In this document: positions 35,001 through 47,902 of the stretch, piece after piece
Numbering within the stretch: position 1 is the stretch's first letter
How the letters are laid out: each line of letters opens with the position of its first letter
Assembly (NCBI GenBank): GCA_049724395.1
Contig: JAUGWO010000078.1
Location: forward strand, 1 to 64,000
Length of the DNA: 64,000 nt
Origin: Spongospora subterranea f. sp. subterranea
Lineage: Eukaryota > Endomyxa: Phytomyxea > Phytomyxea > Plasmodiophorida
Direction: 5' to 3'
Made by a program: the position numbers and the translations under genes
The notes under the pieces: model-generated
Told to the model about the DNA's origin: nothing
The model's database searches: none
The model's input: the letters and a program-made list of their open reading frames with translations, nothing else

Positions 35001-37471
35001 GTCGTAATCAGCGATTAGTTATGCAAATGGTGCTGTCCGCAGCGATCAAAGGATCAAGATTATTATCAACGCCGTCAATGATTCGCCTACAGTATCTGTT
35101 CCATACGCTTCAGCGACGGTCAAACAGGATAATCCGCTCGTAATCAAGGGAATTCAACTGCATGACGTCGATTCCGAGGAAATTCTTCCGACGTTAAACA
35201 TATCAGCGTTACATGGTAGTTTCACACTTAACGGTACGGGGGGGTTACGATTTTTCGAGGCAACCGGTGGTCTGTCCGCTTCTGGCTCCTTGAATGCACT
35301 GCAACTGAGCGTTAGCCGTTTGATTTACGCCCCAGTCAAATTCTGGTTCGGAATCGATATCATAACGATCTCGTTAACGGATCAATCCAGCACAGCAACT
35401 TCCACAATAACAATCACAGTCCAGGATGTTTTAGATCCAGTAACCATCTCCCCAGCTAATTCGGAATATTCTGTCTCTCAAGGCAGTTCGGTTGCAATCG
35501 GAGATATGAGGCTTTTTGATATTGACTCTAGCGTCACCAATGTATGGGCATATTCCTAATCTAGGCAATGCTTTGCTCTAACGGTCGTGTTTGGCTGTAG
35601 TGCATCATCACGGCAGCTAGTGGTACAATTACTCCCAATTCCAATTATACTTGGTTAACTGGAGCTCCGTTTAATGGAACGTTCGCTACCAACTCGACTG
35701 CTTTAAGCTCATTTCTTCTGCTGAGCAACGCATTTACCTATTCGCCATCAAAGTCGTTTTCCGGGAAAGGTGAGACGTTTTCTCTGTATTTTTTCTAATT
35801 TAATTTGTTTTTTCCATAGACACTGTACTTTTAACTGTGTCAAGTCCACTTGGCGAAACTACTTTGAAAATCGCTGTTAGAGGTAGTAGCAGTTTCAACA
35901 CATTGAAAATCGGTTCTAATTGTGTACTGTGCAGTAACTGTAACCAATGTGGCGCCATCCCTTACGATGTCTACGAATCAGTTTTCATTAATCGCTGGGA
36001 CAACAGTCAATATCACTGGAGTAGGGTGCACTGACCCTGATATTGGAGGCAACCCTTTCACAATCGCCATTCATCCAACAATGGGTACGACTTCGTTTAC
36101 ATCGGGAGGTTATGCCAATCCGCCAGATGGATTACCATTCCAGATCCCTCCGCTGTCGATCCAGGTCAACGACATTGCATTCATTGCTTCGCTAAACTCA
36201 ACCCTGTATTTCCCAGAAATTCTGGAACGCTTTTGAATTTCATGTTCCGTATGACTTTTCGGCTGGACCGGTTAACATTACGATATCTGTCTGGGATGAA
36301 GTTATCATTTCGCCAATAACCGCGAATATAACGGTCCATATTTCAGCCAGTAACACCACGTTGGTTTCTATTGTGACAATCACCGTCCCAGATATTGTTC
36401 TGGTTGATGAAGACACTCAAACTGCTGTCATTACTCCTCTGTTGATCAATAACTGCAATGACGCCACTACCGGCAATGTATCGGTTACTGTCTCTGTAAG
36501 TATCTTCAATATCGAGATGAACAAATGAGGGTAACGGTCTGCTCATTTTAGAGCCGATATTCTGGGACCGTATTGGGCTCCATTCCCAACTCGTGCACTG
36601 CTTTATCATCTGAAAGCACATCTTCAGTTTGGCGTCTAAACGCATCGACGTGCAGTGCAGTATCCGACTGTCTGAATGGTGGATTAAAAGTGACGCCTCC
36701 GGCAAATCTCAACGGAGTTCGTGGTGACTTGATTGAAATTACGATTTATCGACAACAGGTTACCATAGTTCCTCGGCATCCTCTTCGCCGCTCATTGGTT
36801 TACAACATAGATTCTCATAGCGGAATCGTGGGTACATTTCAATATAACGGCACTTGTAATGATGCTCCATCTATCTCCTCTCCGTTAACCGGTCTTCTAG
36901 CGTCAACTTCCACTGTACAGTTGGGAGCAGGTAATCCGTATTGTTCGCGAACGCATTCCCAAAGGATTGATTGTGTGCAGGGTATTACGCTGGATGGCCA
37001 TTAGTCCAACCCATCATTGTCTCAGATATTGATGCCGATGAAACTTACGGATCTATGATGAAATTTCATTTATCCGTATCCAACGTGCGTAAACATACGT
37101 TTACACATGTTCAACGAAAGGTTTGATGAGTAACTTTTACAGGGCACTCTTTCGCTGCTTCATCGCATTGGATTGTCGTTCATCACTGGAAATGGTCTAA
37201 ATGATGCGGTCATTGAGTTTTATGCGACGAAGTCGTTGGGTTCGTGGCAAAACCATCAGGAAAAGCTCAACTGATTGATGAGTTGGTTTCAGGAAATTTG
37301 GCACTATCGAACACGAGTCTTGTTTATAACATTTACAATCGGCCGTCGTGCGCTCCTGGTACAGTAGTTTTGGATATACTGCGCGTCGTCATCGACGATC
37401 AAGGCAACACTGGATTAGGAGGGTCTTTTAACGACACAGCTTCTTCGGCCATCTTTGTCACATGTCTTTGA
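29069..37471 (+). CDS. Giant secreted protein with about 16 cadherin/CSPG-like repeats
   Basis: Exon 1 (29,069-29,229) encodes a signal peptide (MIWIAFFSIVICCVKAAQT). Exon 2 joins at 29,362 and the gene continues through many short introns to about 37,471. The body is a string of about 100-residue beta-sandwich repeats of the bacterial/FRAS1/CSPG cadherin-like type, each starting with a motif like VNDAPxxxxP, then ED at about +10, DVD near +25 and a (L/V)xNxTFTP-like strand. Seeds include VNDAPQITI (30,830), KKNNAPILTV (31,180), VNDAPLVTV (33,110), VNHPPVIDL (33,710), VEDPPVVSL (34,150), VNDPILI (34,640), VNDSPTVSV (35,080) and NDAPSISSP (36,860). Many N-x-S/T sites suggest glycosylation. Acidic loops suggest calcium binding. 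I see no transmembrane anchor before the stop, so it may be fully secreted or the 3' end may be incomplete. Some exon joins (31.9-32.7 kb) are unresolved. Confidence 0.8.
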
Positions 37472-37559
37472 AACAGAATGAGTATTGAATTTAATATTTA
37501 AAATCAAAATAATGCATGCACGTTTATAGAACCAGATTCCGCCACATTTTGCACGTTGG

Positions 37560-38021
37560 CTACGCATCAGCGCCAATTGGAAACTGTACTTCGACATGAA
37601 CAGGTTCCGGGTTTTGGTTCTGAGCCGTACAGTTTGTTGGAATTTTGATGTAGACTTCACGAGATGGTCCGACAACAGTGTGGCCTTTTTCTTTCAGCCA
37701 TTGTTGCATCTCAACGTAAGCCTCTGACACGTTGTGCATTGGTCCACGGAAGGTATTAACGGCCATGAGCTGTTCAGGTAAAACACGAACATGGAATCGA
37801 TCATGTTGGGGACATTGATCAACAGGAATACATATTTCAACCTCAATAGGTTCCAGTGAGTGTAAAAGCGTTAGACCGGGCCCTGTCTTGACAAGACCAC
37901 TTTGATCAGCGAATCCGTGCAGCTCACCCCAAAGCCGTCCTTGTTCCTTGAAATCGGAAATGCGCTCCCTCAACGACACCACTTTCAGTCGTGGCACTGT
38001 TCTAACCACAATCTGTTCCAT
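37560..38021 (-). CDS. GyrI-like / AraC effector-binding domain protein
   Basis: An intronless gene of 153 residues that fits the GyrI-like small-molecule-binding domain almost end to end. The N-terminal strand VRTVPRLKVVSLRERI, the GxLWGELHGF helix region, and the C-terminal repeat-half with FHVRVLPEQLMAVNTFRG, WLKEKGHTV and REVYI are typical. The last strands end in VHVEVQFPI. In bacteria this domain binds ligands in multidrug regulators or inhibits gyrase; stand-alone eukaryotic forms may act as hydrolases or binders of hydrophobic compounds. There is no DNA-binding domain and no signal peptide. It is convergent with the giant surface-protein gene, about 88 bases apart. Lack of introns amid intron-rich genes fits a bacterial origin, but a tree is needed. 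Confidence 0.8.
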   Translation of the reverse strand: MEQIVVRTVPRLKVVSLRERISDFKEQGRLWGELHGFADQSGLVKTGPGLTLLHSLEPIEVEICIPVDQCPQHDRFHVRVLPEQLMAVNTFRGPMHNVSEAYVEMQQWLKEKGHTVVGPSREVYIKIPTNCTAQNQNPEPVHVEVQFPIGADA

Positions 38022-38381
38022 CTTTTCCTTTACACACAGAAGATGCCCAACCCTACAGAACTATAGCCGTTGGGTGGTTTCCTTGGGCTCGTTTGCAAGT
38101 TATAAGTCTGTGTTAGATTACGGGAGGGGCTGCACATCAGCCAGCCGGCCCGGCCGGATCGGCACAAGGTATCCGTCAACCACAACGTACCGTACTGGGC
38201 GACGAATGAAATTTCCATGCGTGGCATACATTGACTAAACTGCAATGATGTCGTCAAAAGTGCCACGTGTTCAACTGTAGTCTCTGCTCAATCATCAGAT
38301 TGAGCTTTACAACGCCTGATTTATGTCTGCCAATATCAAATGGGCTGAATTCGCACAGTAATGAAATTTATCAGATTTTCT

Positions 38382-39344
38382 TCAGTTGATTAAAGGGCTA
38401 ATCAACGGTAATAGCGATGGATCTCGTTGTTGAATGATATGTAATATACGATCTAGACGATCATTATGGAGTGCGAGACGACCCTAGAATATACCACAGA
38501 ATTGGAAAAACAAGATTCCACAGCCAAATACAGTTTCTGAAACCTTGATGAGATTATATCGATATGTGACCATATCTCGTGTGGAATCATGACTAGGTTT
38601 CAGCAATGGTATAGATATCAGGTCCACGTATCTGAGATTGGCCATATTCTGCATAAATCGCAATTGGCCATTGCCGTCGCTATGAACCTGAGTTGTTTCA
38701 GTTCGAGAACATGAAAACAGATGTTGACGAGCTATGGCCATTCCAACCTCTAATATGGCGATGTTATCCTCCGCGTTATAAATACAGTCATTCATTGATT
38801 TGATCAATACACCACAGAGATCGCGAAACTCAATGTTCAGCTGCTGACCAGCACGGAACGACTGGAATTGATCAGGATCCAACAAAGCATACTGATAAAA
38901 AAATATATCGGATTCTGAGCTGACATCAAGGCGTATACAAGAGGGAGCAATATCGCTACCCTACACGGTTGATCATTAGAGTAGGACCTTGGGCAAACAT
39001 GTGAGCGTGTGATACCTTCAGGAATATCCTCATATTCACCGATTCGAGCTGTCCAGTGATGTCCTGATCGAGAGCGGGGTGACGCACCTCAACTGATATC
39101 TCCCTATCGAATAGGACGCGATATCCTTCTACAAGCCCACTAAGCTTGATGGGCAGGTACGATAACCATGATACCAGTGACCTGTAATTGGATCCTTATC
39201 GTATTCGCCTTTATCGCATTTCGTTGAGTTGGGACCCTCTCGATCCGGCCTGCTACTCATCATACCAGAGCTTTTTTCTCCACAAACAACTTCGCCCTGG
39301 AAAGACGCCGTTGATGTGAAGATGGGCTGGTTTTGAGTGGCCAT
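38382..39344 (-). CDS. SAS6-like protein (SAS6L), N-terminal head only
   Basis: Exons on the minus strand join in frame. The first (to about 39,190) starts MATQNQPIFTS and ends DKDPIT. After an intron comes EGYRVLFDREISVEVR, RIFLK; then CIRLDVSSESDIFFYQYALL, DPDQFQSFRAGQQLNIEF, DNIAILE; then (after a probable 60-nt intron) LRFMQNMANLRYVDLISIPL; and a last exon with NDRLDRILHIIQQRDP before the stop at 38,382. The pattern is the SAS-6 globular head: YERxxxVxVR strand, (F/L)xYxxxLDxxxF turn, FxxLxxLxLP strand. SAS-6 builds centriole cartwheels through a long coiled coil; here the protein stops about 35 residues after the head. That is the SAS6-like type known from the Toxoplasma apical complex and trypanosome basal plates. 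The organism therefore probably builds flagella or an apical structure. Confidence 0.7.
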
Positions 39345-40653
39345 TATCCTTGGTAACACCTCCAGTGGCCAACTGCACTGCAGCTGCCCATCGATCCGTC
39401 ACAGTCTGTCCAACGCCTCGTTCCAGACTTGTCAGACGTAACCGTAACATGTAGATCATGGCCATGTTGGTCGCAATCATGATCACCCATCCTCAGTTCG
39501 ACATCTCGGAAACCGTCTCATGCCACAACATGGAAGGAATCCGCATCTCCAGCTTCGTGCGCCGAACGACGATAAAGCCGGGTTGCGACCAGTGAATGGA
39601 TCCGGTGTCCCAGAACCCCTAGTTAACAGCAATCGAAGACAGCGAGACATCGGTAAATCCGCACTCGACGACACCTCTGCCGAAGCATCTATGACCGCAT
39701 CCTCGGGTGTCCCGATTACGATTATCATCGCGTTTAGAACCAGATTGCGAATATGAGTCGCTTTGACCGCCAAGAATGCTAGTTTGGTTTGAGTTTTCCC
39801 GATGGATACAAACAGTGATGCCATGGCCTATCGATTCTTTAGTATGTGTATCTCCTTCTTGATAGTTTGGGCAATTTCACACTGCCGACAGGCACATCGA
39901 CAGATCTCGATCGTGGATTGTCGACACCGGAGCCACATCGTCTTTGAGCACGAACATCGTACCCACGTGCATAACTTTGCGAGCAACATGGCGTAGTCAG
40001 AGGCTGATCGGTTGAGTTCGCATTGGGCTGCTTGCACTTGACTTCGTGGTAGTGCATTTTCCGGCGTTGCGTCGGAGCTCGCCTTCTTTCCATCATACTG
40101 AAGTGTGGCTTTTGAAAGTCTGTTTCGAGCATTTTCGATACTCGGTTGATTGGTTGTTGGAGCTCTGTATTCGACGCGGGCTCAGCTGACATCATTGTCT
40201 CATAGGCTCCCATACATCGGGTTCCTATCGTCACTTCCTTGCTCCACAACTGCCAGTTGTGGTCACTTTGCCTTCATAACAGGCTCGTATCTCTACTTAT
40301 TTTGATTACTCTACTTACTTATAGTGATACATTCACTTCATTTACATCGATCAATTCGATACGTGCTCCGCTTCACCGATCAGTTCGGCACAATCTCACT
40401 GATCATTTCAGTGCAGCAGATAGCATCCATATCGCCTCTCTATAACCCCGTTATTAAAGCTGACTACCATATTTTGCCTATAAAGGAATCATGCCCAATC
40501 CCATAAAACCATCCTAGTGCTTTATACACACTTGATCGCCAAAGAAAGAGCTGGGATTGACATTCGTTGATAATGACACATTTTCAACCAAAACATGACT
40601 GGAGCCATGTACAACTCACCATACATGTATTTCGAAAGGGTTTTATAAAAATT
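39345..40653. other. Intergenic or undetected gene, unresolved
   Basis: About 1.3 kb. Overlapping frames on both strands (minus 40,249-39,839 and 39,824-39,483; plus 39,520-39,756) are moderately long but match nothing I know and cannot be joined by convincing splice sites. It could be an eroded gene. Confidence 0.3.
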
Positions 40654-42274
40654 TTAAAAATCCCGATTGTTGATGAAGGTGCGCATCATCTGTCGAGCAT
40701 TTGAGGGCTGGCTGGCTGGAACCATGTGCCCAGCCCCATTCACCGATAATTGTGTCAATTTCTCACCGACTCGTACAAACCCGGCAACCTCATTTTTCGA
40801 ATTATACCAGGGCCGGTGATGTTGGTTCAGATAATTCTCTCGCCCAGGCCATTCCTGCGAACGATAAACGTTTTCCGTTCCGATCAAGTTGCAAATGAAA
40901 TCGTCACCCCCATTGTAAACTAGAACTCTGACTTCGCCCAGAACTTGTTTCATTGCCGGAAACGCCGAGCGCATGATATCTGAGTCAAACGTTATCGCCA
41001 AGTTACCGTTGATCATACCGCGACAAACCGTCTTGTAGCGCGCTCATAACAGAATCGCTATCGCAGTTCCAAGACACATTCCCAACGTGGAAAGCGACTC
41101 GAACATCCTGTCGGTTCAGCCATGCGTAGAAAGGCAACGATTCTTCCGGGGTGAAATCACGAACGTTGTATATTGAGAAGTTGGCGCTACAATTCTGAAA
41201 ATCATGTTAACGCTTTCAAAAACAGAGCTGAAAATCATGTACCTGAATATAGTTAACGAGGGAATCCCAATTCTGTGCAGCTCCGGTGTAATTATGTCCC
41301 TGGATCTGTTCTACGATAGCGGAGGTCATCCGCGAACTCGTTTCGGACTGCCGTTCATCAATCAGGCCATTGGCGAATGCGAAATCGACGTAGTGAGCAA
41401 CTTGAATCTGGGGGTGTGTCCATCCATTTCCACAAGCGATGCCTTTCAAAGGGATTTTGAAGTCGTGCCCCGGATTGCGATTGAAATCCAAAATTGTTTT
41501 GGCAACTGTTGGGGCATATTTTCCTCCATATGATTCGCCGAAAATGAAGAGGTCGGAAGTTTGTAGGGAGGAATGGCGCTGATAAAATACCTCCAGGAAA
41601 AGCATCAAATCGCGGCTAACATCGGTTTGGTAATGGTCAAACGAAGAAGGATCATCGGGAAACGAGAAACCAGTTCCGACAGGATTATCGACGAACAACA
41701 GGTTGGCGTCATTGTGCCATGAATCCGGACGATCGACCACTTTCATATCAGCGAGTACTTCGTAGGGTCCGATTTCGGCAAATGCCCCGAATAGCGATGA
41801 GCTCCCTGGTCCTGAAGCAATGACGAAGGGTCATGATCGTAAAGAATACCGGTCCGGTAGTACGTTGAAAATACCTCCTTGCATCCACCAAAGGAGTGGT
41901 TTAGCAGGGTCAACCCCGATAAGGTAATAGAAGAGGTGTTTCTGATTACCGGGAGGACCAACGGATACATATCCTGAGAATTGATCCTCTTCAGGTTTGC
42001 CATACCCAGGAATAAAACCAATTTGGCCCCATTCTTTGATCGATGAAGCCGTTTTATCCCAATTAGTACGACCGTGTCGAGCGAACACCTCCTTTCTACG
42101 CTGAGCTTGGCCCCAGTATGTTGCTGCCTTTGCAATATAATTCTCGGCATTGGGTATATCGAGCAGCAGCATCTCCTCATCGAACTGAAACTGAACGGTG
42201 CCACTGATAACACATGCGGAGACTATGGCAATGCCGATAACCCATATGATTTGCATTTTGAGCATTGAAATCAA
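40654..42274 (-). CDS. Serine carboxypeptidase (S10 family), copy 1
   Basis: This secreted or vacuolar S10 peptidase removes C-terminal residues. The start MISMLKMQIIWVIG leads into a signal peptide. Exon 1 has EWGQIGFIPGYG, GYVSVG and HLFYYLIG, and ends at LLWWMQGG. After a 50-60 nt intron the oxyanion region continues GPGSSSL, then NLLFVDNPVGTGFSF, and the nucleophile in FGESYGGKYAP. Later exons carry NCSANFSIYNVRDF, RVAFHVGNVSWNCDSD, the catalytic Asp in VLVYNGGDDFICN and the catalytic His in GAGHMVPASQPSNA. All three triad residues are present. It is closest in sequence to the second copy 2.7 kb away on the same strand; the histone pair sits between them, so this is a tandem duplication with the histones caught inside, or a histone insertion between the copies. 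Confidence 0.93.
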
Positions 42275-43589
42275 CTATGGAGGATATCCGGTTTCCCGAT
42301 GCCTTCGCTACCCCCTGGCCCATGGCGCCGTCCGGTCGTTTTGTATCCGTGACCCCGTGTGTACCTGTTACCGCCCAGTACTGTACACACTTAAGCCGCG
42401 TCCACGTAATGACCCGGTCCGTACTGTGGGGCGCGTTGTTATCGCACCCCGTATGCAGATTGTCCTTTATCAGGACATCTTACATCATGACGGTACCTTT
42501 GCCGGCTCATTACAGCTCTATTTCAATCAAGAGGCCTTTGTAATGAGGCAGCGATGACATGTTGAAATTGCGAGTGATCATTTCTTGGATTGCGGAGCCG
42601 TGGAAACCCTCGTTGCAAAGGGTTATGGGCCCAGACCTCGCAAGCGGCGACCGAGTCAGAGACACAGGGGATAACAAGGAGCATACACATGACGAGGATA
42701 CAGTCATCGGTTAGGGAAGTTCACCGGTAATAGGTTATCGGATGACAATTGATTGATATGGTCGTGGGAATTCCTACTGGCGGCTGGCAAATACGGCGTC
42801 ATGGGGATCATTGAGGAATCCGAGACGGAGTCATCGACGACAAGAGCAGGTTCATTACCATGTACCCAATATCCAAAAATTCTGACTCTTGGCAAGTTCA
42901 AGGAATTCGTGGCCGCATTAGAAGCTGAAAACGGACGGCTAAAGATCCAACGACTGAAATCGTACAAAGGCGGGGAGCGCACAAGTGAAGCCATCCGCAA
43001 CCTGTGCAAGAGCAAAGGAATCAGGGGGACTACACTAACCCTCATACATCCCATCAGCACGGCGTGGCCGAGCGGCACCATCTCAGAAGGCGCAGGTGCA
43101 TTGATGCAGGGAGCTGAGATGCCTTGACAAACATCGCTGGTTGTACTCAATCCGCTGCACGTGAAGATCAAGGGTCGACCAAAACAAAAACGCACCCGAG
43201 AAAAGCGTCGCTGAGTCGCAGCGGCAAAGGAAGCAAAAGGTCCTTTGCGATAAGCAACTGCCACGCCTAACGATCAAAATAGATGACGAGCAAGAAGTCG
43301 AAGAGAAGAGTTGCGGTTAGCAGCGTGGTCGGACTCGCTTCGGCCGCAGTTAACGGTTCCAACAGACGCTGTCGATATGTTTTGACAATATCCAATAATC
43401 ACTAAAACAGAGCGAGAAAGTTTCAACCTTCAAAGTTTATTCGATTTAATTTCGTGAGAAATTTTACAGTCGGGCTCTAGAACAAGCTACAGTTCGCTTT
43501 AGGTAGAATAGATCAAATATAGTTTGAGCTGTTGAAATACTTAGGGTTTTAGTAATAAGATAAATAGGAAGACAGGTCTTTGCAGTAAT
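42275..43589. other. Intergenic; possible ORF 42,753-43,127 (+)
   Basis: No recognised gene. A plus-strand frame of 124 residues contains a helical stretch KEFVAALEAENGRLKIQ and basic residues; the opposite strand has a 186-residue frame over the same bases. Neither has a known domain. The region also must hold the promoter of carboxypeptidase copy 1 and the 3' end of the H4 gene. Confidence 0.3.
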
Positions 43590-44807
<1,218 letters not shown>

Positions 44808-44944
44808 ATTTGAAAATAGTAAATAAATATTGCTAATATTGTAACTGACTTCGTGACTTTTTACAAGAAGAGTATGGGCAACTTAGGATAACGTTTTTAC
44901 TTCACGATCAGGTTTGGTTGTTGTATGAGACATTGAGGGCAAAC

Positions 44945-46552
44945 TCAAAATTCACCGTGAAGAAAAGTTTGCAGCAGTTGCCGAGCGTTTGATGGTTGAT
45001 CAGTTGGAACCATATGACCAGCTGAATTCACCGATAATTGTGTAAACACCCCAGCTTTGCGAACAAACCCGGCGACCTCCTTATTCGAGTTATACCACGG
45101 TCGTCGATCTGCTTTCAAGTACTGGCCTTGGCCCGTCCACTGCAATGAGAGATACACTTCCTCTGTTCCAATGAGATTGCAGATAAAATCGTCCCCGCCG
45201 TTGTAGACCAGGACTTTTATTTCATTGCTTTCCAAAACCTCCTTCATGGCTGGAAGCGCAGAACGCATAATATCTGAAAATTTGAAATGTGAAAATGAAT
45301 ATTATCAACAACAAAAACATTACCGTCTTCTAAAGCTTTCATAACAGCATCACTATCAAAACCCCAACTAATATTTCCAACGTGAAAAGCATGGCGAACA
45401 TCGGGTTTGTTCAGCCAATCATAGAAGGGAAGAGGCTTTTCCTCTGTGAACTCACGAACATTGTATGGCGAGAAATTGGCACCGCATTTCTGAAAATGGA
45501 GTTAAAAAAAAACGGCAGTAAAAACTGAAAACTTCATAATTGAAACCTGGATATAGTCGACCAACGAATCACAGCTCTGTGAAGCCTTAGTGAAGTTTTT
45601 TGCTTGAACCATTTTGTAAACCTCATGCGCAAGTCCCGATGCGGTAGCCGCCTGTCGTTCGTCGATCAGCCCTTTCATAAATGCGACATCGTCATAATGC
45701 ATGAGTTGAGTTTCGGGATGTGTCCATCCATTTCCAACGGCAATACCCGCCAAGCGGAGCGATAAGTCAGGGCTAACATTTCGGTTGTGCTCCAAAATAG
45801 CTCGGGCCAGAGACGGAACATACTTCCCTCCATACGACTCGCCGAAAATGAAAAAATCAGTCTCTCGTAGTTCGGAATGGCGCCGATAAAATATCTGCAG
45901 AAAGTCGACCAAGTCGTTGGCGATAGTGACCTCATTATGATCCAAGGACGTTGGCTTATCGGAGAAGGAGAACCCGGTGCCGACAGGATTGTCGATAAAC
46001 AGCAAATTGGCATCTTGGTGCCAGGACTCAATGCGCTCAGTAACTGTCATATCGTCGTGAACTTCGTAGGGCCCGATTTCCGCAAAACTTCCATAAAGCG
46101 ACGAGACCCCAGGCCCTTTCGTTGAATTAGCACATACGTGGAGATGTTGGAAAACAGATTAGCATACCTCCTTGCAACCACAAGACAGTGGGTTTAGCTG
46201 GATCCAAGCCAACAAGGTAATAAAACAGATGTTTCTGGTCATTTGGCTCACCAAAGGATATATATCCAGAGTATTGCTTCTCTTTCGATTCCCCATATCC
46301 AGGAATCCACTTAACCTGACCCCATTCCTTGGAGAATTGAGGCACCCCAGCAGAGGTCGAACGAGATCGGTGGCCGAATACTTGACTTCGGCGTCGAGCC
46401 TGGCCCCAGAATGTCGGTGCTGATGCTATATAGGCTTCAGCCGCAGGAATATCGAGAATCAACTCATCCTCGACCGGGGTTCCAGCATCACCACCACTAA
46501 CTGATACGGCAACGGCTAAGCACAGGACCCAGAAGGCAGACATCATGAACAC
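44945..46552 (-). CDS. Serine carboxypeptidase (S10 family), copy 2
   Basis: A paralogue of the gene at 40,654 with the same exon plan. Signal peptide MFMMSAFWVLCLAVAVSVSG; then EWGQVKWIPGYGESKEKQ, LFYYLVGLDPAKP, VLWLQGG, after an intron GPGVSSL, NLLFIDNPVGTGFSF, nucleophile in FGESYGGKYVPS, PYNVREF, HAFHVGNISWGFD, catalytic Asp in VYNGGDDFICN, catalytic His in NSAGHMVPTDQPSNA. All triad residues are kept and no break was seen. Both copies are probably secreted or vacuolar peptidases that trim C-termini. Confidence 0.93.
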
Positions 46553-47902
46553 GTGGCTACGATGAAAACCGTTTCCGGCCTAAACTTATTGTGCAGTGTT
46601 GCGGACGACCATTCATGGCGCCAGCACAGTGCCAGTCAAACCCTTTACTGTGGTACTGTTGCCTGATGACGCACCTCACGTTACCGGAACCCGACGGCCA
46701 CGTCCGTTCTCCTCTATGTTTAAGGTTGCCCGGAACCCGATTCTCTCTACAGTACTCAAATGACATCCACCTTTGAAATTAGGTGGATTTGTTGTTGAAA
46801 AATCACCGGTACAGTAGTTTTCCAAAAGAAGCTCAAATCACTGATGTCCGTATGACACTTAAAAAAAAACAACAAAGCTGCTGAGTTTTGGTTCTATGTT
46901 GGTTCATCAAATACATGGTCGAGCAGTTCAGACCTTCAAAAAAGCTCCGGAACCGACTAAAGTCGCAACGAATTGGCTTCTGTATCCTGAGCGGTGCTAG
47001 TCTTCCCGCTTCTCCCTTTTGTGTTTCCAGATCAGCATGCGCTCTTGGAACTCCATCTCCTAATTGACTCCTCCAATGCGTTTGCTTTCGCCTGAGATTC
47101 AACAAAGCTCCCAATAAAAGCAACTTTTTTTTCACCCAACGCGATCGCTTCGGATTGTTTTCTGGGTCATTCTATAAAAAATGTAATCAGGTTTGGACGG
47201 TATAGCTCTCCACCGGAGTTGCGAAGCGGCACAAGCGCTTCAATCCCGAAAATCAGAGATGGGTAGGCGATCAAGAGAAACGGCCTAAGGGTCAGGCCAA
47301 TGCCAGTTGCGTTGCTCGGTTAGTGCGAGGTAAGACGTTCCCTCAGCTCTATTTCGCAATCCCGGCAGTCAGTGATGTCCAAGAATGCTATGCTTTCCCA
47401 AAGCGGGCGCAGACCTCATGAGATGGTAATCGAGGCCCGTCGACCCCAGTTGTATCGTCGGTAATAAAACAACTGTTGGAAATCGTCAAGCAATGCCACG
47501 CTTGCAGGAATCAGGCTGCTGGTCGTCGGTGATAACACAAATGTTGGAAATCGTCAGGCTGCTGGTGATTTTATCGAAATGCAATCGGAAGCATTGTTTT
47601 ATTTCGTGAATCGACTAAACGTTTGGAAATGGGGCTAAGTGCTAATGTGCTCACTATTTTCAGACCAACATCAACTCGTTCGATAACTGGATTTGCCATA
47701 GGTTTTAGTACGTGATCTGGTCACCCACTGGGGGTTCTGTAAAACCAGTCGGTCACTCTGCGGTTGCCATGAATCAACCGTCATAGAGTGTGATATTTTT
47801 TGATTCACCTAAGGTGCGGTGTGATGAAAGACATAAGTGGTACCAACGGCTCCTTACCTGGCTTGACAACCTGTTTTATCCCATTCCGTTAAAGGTTTGA
47901 CA
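46553..47902. other. Intergenic, no gene seen
   Basis: About 1.35 kb with only short frames. A two-copy direct repeat of about 32 bp (gttggaaatcgtca core) sits at about 47,455-47,560. The right end must hold the promoter of the hevein gene. Confidence 0.35.

Noticed and set aside
39839-40249. Minus-strand ORF with scattered Cys and His as an integrase zinc finger
   Set aside because: The Cys and His spacing does not fit any zinc-binding motif I know and neighbours do not support a mobile element.
42704-43264. 186-residue minus-strand ORF
   Set aside because: A competing plus-strand frame covers the same bases, no domain is seen and composition is biased; kept only as unresolved intergenic DNA.
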